Shown: positions 58,165 to 64,000 of the stretch, piece by piece
How positions within the stretch are numbered: the stretch's first letter is position 1
Layout: each line of letters opens with the position of its first letter
From: Blasia pusilla
Taxonomy: Eukaryota > Marchantiophyta > Marchantiopsida > Blasiales
Direction: 5' to 3'
Length of the DNA stretch: 64,000 nucleotides
Assembly (NCBI GenBank): GCA_050084515.1
Contig: CM114273.1
Span: 2,108,001-2,172,000, forward strand
Position numbers and translations under genes: made by a program
Notes under the pieces: generated by a model
The model's input: the letters and a program-made list of their open reading frames with translations, nothing else
Databases searched by the model: none
What the model was told of the DNA's origin: nothing

Positions 58165-61100
58165 GCTAGAGTCTGCAAAAAAGAAACAAAGTGAGTAATA
58201 GATCTAGTGGGTAATGAGCTAGTGAATTCCATATACATAACAATCAAAATACTTGCATTCATGACATCAAGCTTTATCTTCCCGCTGCCCCCGAAGTTTT
58301 TGTTAAAATTTCTCTACCTTTGATGAGGCAAAATTCCTTGGCCCCACCCCCTAACCTCCCTTCTTCTTTAGGCCTTCTCTTATAGGGGGGCGATCCACCA
58401 TGGGATGAAGTCGATGGGGAGTGCGCAAGTGCTCTTCCCTGGACATTCGATTTGGCTGTAAGTGCCCACAATGTGGGAGCAAACAATGGAAGGACTAACA
58501 TAAGTCTTGAAACTACCAATGCTCATCCTCATCAAAAGAGGCCTCATGGGAGACTCGGGTGATGGTATCTTCACTCACAAAGCTATCCGAGTTCTAGTAG
58601 ACATCTACAAAATAACAACAATCACATAGACATCAAATATAGACAAGGAATGAATGAACCATGCAAACATTCTCACCACGCTATCTCCTTTTATTGTATT
58701 ATATGCTGAAAAATATTGATATGAACACTTAGGTTGTTGTTCACTCCCTTTTCAGCATGGCTATCACTATTTAGAATTGCATCTCTCGCTCTCTCTCTCT
58801 CTCTAAATTGTGCAACACATTTGGTAGAGTACAAGCAATCCCATAAACATAAAACAAGTATGACACATTGGCGAGGAAACATGACTTACATTAAATAAAT
58901 TTTACATTACACAAGCTTTTAGTTCCGCCCACAAGACTCTCAGATGAGAAGAAGTTCATAGGAAACAATAAACTCACATTTTTGTTGCACTGCAACTTGA
59001 TATGCGCTAATTAAACTCACGGCCATGAATATTCAATCAACCAAAGGCACATTGCCAAGCCTTACTATGGAAAATGTTCTCTACATCCAAACTAAGTCTT
59101 AAGGGACAAGTCTCAATCTCTAAGATGCTCAACTTGGGACCACCATTTTGCCTTCATGGAGCTCCCACCTCTCTCTGCTTGTCTTGCATCTGTGTCGGCA
59201 ATCGCTCAAACTTCTCAGGTTTTCCTCCTAAAACTTGTCCATCTTAAGGCGCACGATCCTCTTCATTGATTATAGACCGTCTCTTAGGATATATATTGTG
59301 AATACATCCTTGGTTGACTTATGGGATGCATCCATCTGACTGAGTTCCATAAAGGAGGCTTCTTGAAGGTTTAGATGAACAAAAAGTCATGGAAAAATCT
59401 AGGAGTCAATTACTTTTCAACCATTAATGGTGCCTTGAAGGATCAGTATTATTCTTCTATGATATTCCTTAGTGTCTTAGAGCCACAAGGAGTTAAGGCT
59501 AGTAGAACTAGAAAGGGCATTGTTATAGTAAGATTTGATGACTTTTTTGCCCCAATGACTATTAGATACATACAACGTGATGCTGAAACAAGCTCCATAT
59601 GGGTGCCATTTAGGCGTTGAGCGTTCTCATATATATAAAACTTGTTTAGAAAAAAAATTCTTCACTATTTGATTGGAATGTGCTAAACCTTAAGCTTATT
59701 CATATCTATATTTGAATTAGTTTAGCACATGAGAGTGTAAAATTAGGAAATTGATTTACATATTCTCAACAAGAATTTTTTAATTGGTTGTTGGGGGGAT
59801 CTTGCGCCTTTACATACTACGTTGGGAGATGATTCTATTCAACAAACATTTAGCATGATCATTAAGAGTTAGAATTTTGACTATTTGATTAATAACAAAT
59901 ACAACAATGATCCTTTGGTTTCATAATATTAATGTTTTGAGAGATATGAATTTTCTCAAAATAAGAAGAAAATGATTAAAAAATAAAAGGTAATGTCTTG
60001 ATTTTATGAAGAGATAGAAATTGATACTTTCTTGGTTGTGTGAAATTAGTTCATGAAGAAATCCTTAAATTTTCTGATTCTAAATATCTTCTAGAATAAT
60101 AAATTAGCATACGCATGTGCAATGCATAGGTTATTTAAATTAACCATCGTACTTATCTATGACGAATGACCTCAAGTCACCCCTAAAAATTCTAAATGAC
60201 TTTTCAAATCAATTTGAAATGATCTTATTGGTTGAGAGCTCAAATAATCCTATTGGGTGCAAGTGCCGCGTATCAAGAGGAGAGGTGTTTGAAAATTAAA
60301 GGGGCACTTACAAATAATAATATAGATATTTGTTATCTATATGAATGTATTTCCCATACTTACCTCAATGTTGTCTTAGTTCCTGTTGGGGGAATAAGTT
60401 ATAGTCATTAAAAAACAACTTTAAAACATTTATATCTTCTCATCTACTTTCCAATTTTTTAAGTTTTAAGATTGTGGCTAGCATTAATTCTTGCTCTTGG
60501 GAGCATGAACAGTTCAAAAAGAGAAGAAAATCGCGCGTGGTTGGTTATTCATGGAATCATACAATCCATGCCGTATAGATTATACAACAGGTTATAAATT
60601 ATTACATGAAAGAATATTGGATATTAAATTTTTATTTTGCATATCCAATTGATTTCTTTGACTTGAGTTTACCAAAGTTCCACACGCATATGTCTAAGCC
60701 CATTCAATGGATGAACTAGTTTGTACGGAGACCCCACGCAATTTTTTTTTCTATTTCTAGTCCCACCTTCCACATCAACATTCCCCCTCCCCCCAATCCA
60801 TTACAATATTTGCTACAGTTTTTGCCTCATACTCAAGAAATTTCCAGGTAAAAAAGTAAAAAAGAATTTCATTTCAAATTTTCTTCCTATTTTAAATTTT
60901 CAACATCAAACCTTAGAACCTAAATTTAAGTGAGCATCCTGTAGTCGATGGATGGTGATGACAATTCTACGACTAGTGCATAAGCACATCTCTTGGTTTG
61001 ATCCCATTCATCCTCCTATTTTCTAACTCCTAGTTGAGTTAGTTTAGCCATGGATTCAGGACGAATGACCAAATTTAATTTTTTATATCTCTAAGATGCA

Positions 61101-61340
61101 AGAGATCTTGCATGTATATGCGCAAGTCTTGCATTAGAATTTGAGCTTCCATAATGAATACTAGTGTACCGTCCGTGCCATGTATGGGAGTGAAGAGACG
61201 AACCATATTGCACAAAAATTCAAATTTATTTTCCTTCTGGCCTTATAATATGGGAAATATTTTCGTCACTCTTTCCACATCTTCATTCATTTTGTTTTGA
61301 GAAAAAAAAGGGGCCCAAGGGATACTTGTTGAAATCCCGT
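58165..61340. other. AT-rich intergenic DNA with an inverted Helitron-like copy
   Basis: A CT run lies at about 58783-58803. An inverted Helitron-like copy occupies roughly 60095-60326 (head CAAATAATAATATAGA at its right end; tail palindrome GTGCAATGCA near 60117). A forward frame at 59375-59620 (81 residues) has no domain. No gene is recognised. Confidence 0.5.
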
Positions 61341-62240
61341 CCCTCTAGCGCACTCGTAAGTCCTTAACACTAACAGAGGTCGAACGGGCACGAGGGTCTC
61401 ATGGGGTGGGGTGGGGGCCGCGGGCACTACGGGAGGCTCATTCACGTCGTGAGACAAAGTGACTCATTTATTTAAAAGTGAGTACTTTTCAAGCGCCATA
61501 CTGTTGTTGTCTATCTTTATCCACCTGGGCTCAGGGACTCCTGGCTGAAGAAGGCGTTCCCTCCAATTTTATTCTCCCGAGCACGTGGCCTATTTCGTTC
61601 TTTCTGCCTTCGTGAGGCAACTCCGGATCCCGGAAACGCTACGGGATTCGCTGACGGGCGCACTGTCAACGGACGACGCGGATGCCACGAGATTCCTTTT
61701 CCACCTTCTCCAAATCTTAGAAGTTAGAACTTGACCACGGCCATCGGGAACTCCACCGTTGACGCGGCATCTGGACCATTGACGCACTCTCTTCTGCGTC
61801 CACCGACTTATGCTTCTCCTCCCTCCAACCTCAAACCTCAACGCTCAAGGCTCAAGCCTATATAAGCTTATGGATACTGTCTGTCATTTGTTTGCCGCCG
61901 CGTAGGAACAGGACACGTACTCGATCAGGATTTACCGGAGCAAGGCCAGCATGTGGGGAGAGAACACGTGGCGAATCGGATGATACAGCGGAGTGCGGCC
62001 GATTGAGTTCCAGAGAACGGGGGAGGGTATCGTGTCGTGACTCGTCACAGGCGTAATGGTGCAATCTCCGAGCGTCGTCTGTCGATGAGGCCGAACGAAT
62101 CCTTGGCGATAAGGGAGGCTACTTCCGACAGTGCAGTGGTGCACTTGCTGACTTGGCGTGCGGGCGTTTGCTTTAAGGAGTTCGTGAGAATCTTGGAATC
62201 TCGTGTGTGGCTTCATCCGAAGGAAAAGATTTAAGCAATT
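61341..62240 (+). promoter_or_regulatory. Isolated GC-rich island with TATA-like box and G-boxes
   Basis: A GC-rich block in AT-rich DNA. A TATA-like CTATATAAG lies at 61858-61866, and CACGTGG G-box cores are at about 61574 and 61965. ATGs after the TATA-like box open only short frames. The longest forward one ends at 62232-62234 with the first ATG near 62086 (about 49 residues, no domain). It looks like a plant promoter and leader, but no gene body is recognised. Confidence 0.35.
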
Positions 62241-62949
62241 TAGAGTCTCCGGTCTGCCCGACTCCCATTATTAATAGTTTATTTATCTTTTTCTACCGAA
62301 TGATAGTTCGACGGAATAATATTCTCCTCTGAGAGACAAACGAGAAGTTCAATTCACTGGTAATCATAGGTCGCCAATGGACTATGGGAGGTTTCCGACT
62401 ACTTTGGTTCCACGTGTCAAAGTCAATGCTAATGTGATAACGAAATTTATCTTCCACCCTTTTCAAGACTTCGAGAGGAGAATTAATTATTCTATTTTCG
62501 TGTGAAGAGTAATAATAAGTGTATATACGGACTAGGAAGCGAGCCTATCAATCTTAAAAGAAGATAATAAACAGTGACAACCAAGAGAGGTGAGGCTATC
62601 ACACTAAAGAAATCAAAAGATAGATTAAATTCAAGGGATATTGTCAAAAGGGATGAATCCATTGGTCATGGCTTGGTGTTGCTACATTTCAGGGTTTTAG
62701 TCTACTACTACTTTTTTGGGAATAAGGTGCGGATAAGTAAAGATAGTCTTGGATGTAGTTTTCTTGCACAATGTAAGTAAAGCAATCGGACGTTAAGTTC
62801 GCTCCCGAATGTAGCTTCCGGATTGGAAGTGAACCACACACATTTCTTGTAAAATGTAGGATTTATGTAGTATTGGATATGTGCTTGCATGAATATAATG
62901 TCTTCAAAAATTACTATCAAAGGGCGAGTTGGCAACATGACGCAATGGC
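62241..62949. other. Intergenic DNA
   Basis: No gene or strong repeat seen. Confidence 0.45.
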
Positions 62950-63628
62950 AATGAAGATCTCAAATAAGAAAATTGAGATCGAGAATTTCAAATTGGATGG
63001 AGGAATAATTCTGGATTGTGTTGGTTGAAAGTAAAAGATGTCTTGGTGCAACTACGACTACGTAAGATTCTGGGGGAGGAGCCTTTTGAAAAGGTTGACG
63101 AGTATTGGGAAGAAATTAGTTTGAGGATAGTGGGTAGAAATTTGATTGAGGATGTCTTGTAGATGAGGTGTTGTACAATTTCATGTATAAAAGCTCAAAA
63201 ATCAAATTTTGGTCAAAGCTAGAAAGTTTGAAGAGGAAAAAGTCATCCACAAACTAATAATACTCAAAGCAACATCTCTAAACTCTACCTATAAAGGAGC
63301 GTACTAGTATCATGGAGTACCTAAAGATATAATATTCGACAAGAGTTACAAGATACTTTGTGAGTTATCTAGTTTACTATCAATGTTCAACTAGAGGGTA
63401 AGGATAAACCCTTGATCCTATCTACTTCATTACCTCCATCACTTGAGCATTTTCTCACATCTATTTTAGTACGGAAATAATACTCAAGAGAAGGTCAAGA
63501 TAAACTTGTTGTTAAAGGATTTGAGAAGAAGGCCCTTGCAATAGGAAAAAAAATCAAAAGATTTGATTATAAGAGCTAGATCAAGAGAAAGGGGCATGAG
63601 AGACCAAATTTGAGATCAAGTGAAATGT
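62950..63628 (+). pseudogene. Ty1/copia gag remnant
   Basis: Frameshifted pieces are in the order of a copia gag. IEIENFKLDG is near 62975. After a shift, LCWLKVKDVLVQLRLRKIL at 63020-63085 and KVDEYWEEISLRIV near 63100-63135 follow. Then come ILSTSLPPSLEHFLTSIL at about 63415-63470 and a Lys-rich end near 63540-63600. The LPPS.EHF..SIL box is typical of plant copia gag. No protease, integrase or RT follows; instead the sequence passes straight into a piece of the methyltransferase-bearing gypsy family. Seen: the boxes. Known: copia gag wording. Inferred: truncated insertion. Confidence 0.6.
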
Positions 63629-64000
63629 GGTTCACTTGTGGATGATTGAGTGAGCACTAGGAAAGGTATCGATGTTATTAGTATCAAGTAGTGCCATGAA
63701 TTGGCCTAGAGATTTGATTGAGGATTATATTCATGGAAAGGAATCACTCATTGCTAATCCCCCTATCGAGAGGAGTGTCATAATAGTTTCATTTTTTCGT
63801 GGAGGAGGTGCATGAGTCTTTATGGGGTTGGATTGAGAAGCTTTGAGAAACTCAAAAAGAGAATCTCCAAAAGGCTTGGAATGATTAATTTGTACCAGAT
63901 GGAAATGGGTAAAAGGAGCCAAGATAGTAGGGAGTGCTACGTTCATTGTCACCCTTAAACACCCTTTCCATTATGTGGTAATCTTTGGAGTAGGCTCTAA
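63629..64000 (+). pseudogene. Third copy (C) of the methyltransferase-bearing gypsy family, entering the window edge
   Basis: The sequence aligns base by base with 9410-9790 of copy B. AGTGCCAT.A.TTGGCCTAG.GATTTGATTGAGG matches 9479 onward, then ATCGAGAGGAGTGT, GGTTGGATTGAGAAGCTT and GTAGGGAGTGCTACG follow in order. It ends at the window edge just before the methyltransferase motif I would begin. It is much more diverged than copies A and B and has several stops. The methyltransferase of this copy should lie just past position 64000. Confidence 0.75.

Noticed and set aside
1-64000. tRNA or rRNA genes
   Set aside because: No convincing cloverleaf core or rRNA segment was noticed by eye; a tRNAscan-type search would settle it.

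Overview
This window is a stretch of a nuclear plant genome. Genes are sparse, spliced or single-exon, and separated by long AT-rich tracts full of decayed transposons. The recognisable host genes are plant-type: a pentatricopeptide repeat (PPR) protein resembling LPE1, a membrane-anchored MYB of the MAMYB type, and a trihelix factor. The retroelement and SWIM-transposase style recalls seed-free land plants (bryophyte, lycophyte or fern). That placement is inference; the species cannot be named from sequence alone.

Layout. 1-3788: broken pieces of a Ty3/gypsy family, one fragment inverted. 3789-6815: AT-rich DNA, a GC-rich minisatellite and an LTR-like stretch. 6815-14812: the best copy of that family, ordered gag, protease, DNA cytosine methyltransferase, reverse transcriptase, RNase H, integrase, PHD finger, polypurine tract, LTR-like repeats. 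14813-19316: mostly empty, with one hypothetical reverse-strand ORF at 17545-18048. 19317-22240: a 93-bp tandem array running into the 3' end of a trihelix gene whose upstream region carries a second repeat set. 22241-36360: AT-rich DNA with Helitron-like repeats, a decayed reverse-strand gene of an uncharacterised family, a gypsy scrap and an LTR-like copy. 36360-43366: the PPR gene (one intron inferred) and the MAMYB-like gene, converging. 43700-49050: repeats. 49058-50487: a small three-exon reverse-strand gene assembled here from matching splice phases, probably encoding a mitochondrial membrane protein. 51654-53008: a broken hAT transposase gene. 53665-56700: a broken MULE/SWIM transposase gene, followed by a ~115-bp tandem array. 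57671-62950: little. 62950-64000: a Ty1/copia gag remnant joined to a third copy of the methyltransferase-bearing gypsy family.

How it fits together. The most interesting content is the gypsy family. It carries its own DNMT3-like cytosine methyltransferase between protease and reverse transcriptase, and a C4HC3 PHD finger at the end of integrase, where chromoviruses carry a chromodomain. A natural hypothesis is that the element reads a histone state through the PHD finger and methylates DNA through the enzyme. All copies here are disabled. Most of the stop codons that can be compared between copies sit where another copy has CAG, CAA, TGG or CGG, as expected from deamination of methylated cytosine. 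Coordinates of decayed elements are approximate to about 10-30 bases; host gene coordinates are given to the base where start, stop and splice sites could be read.
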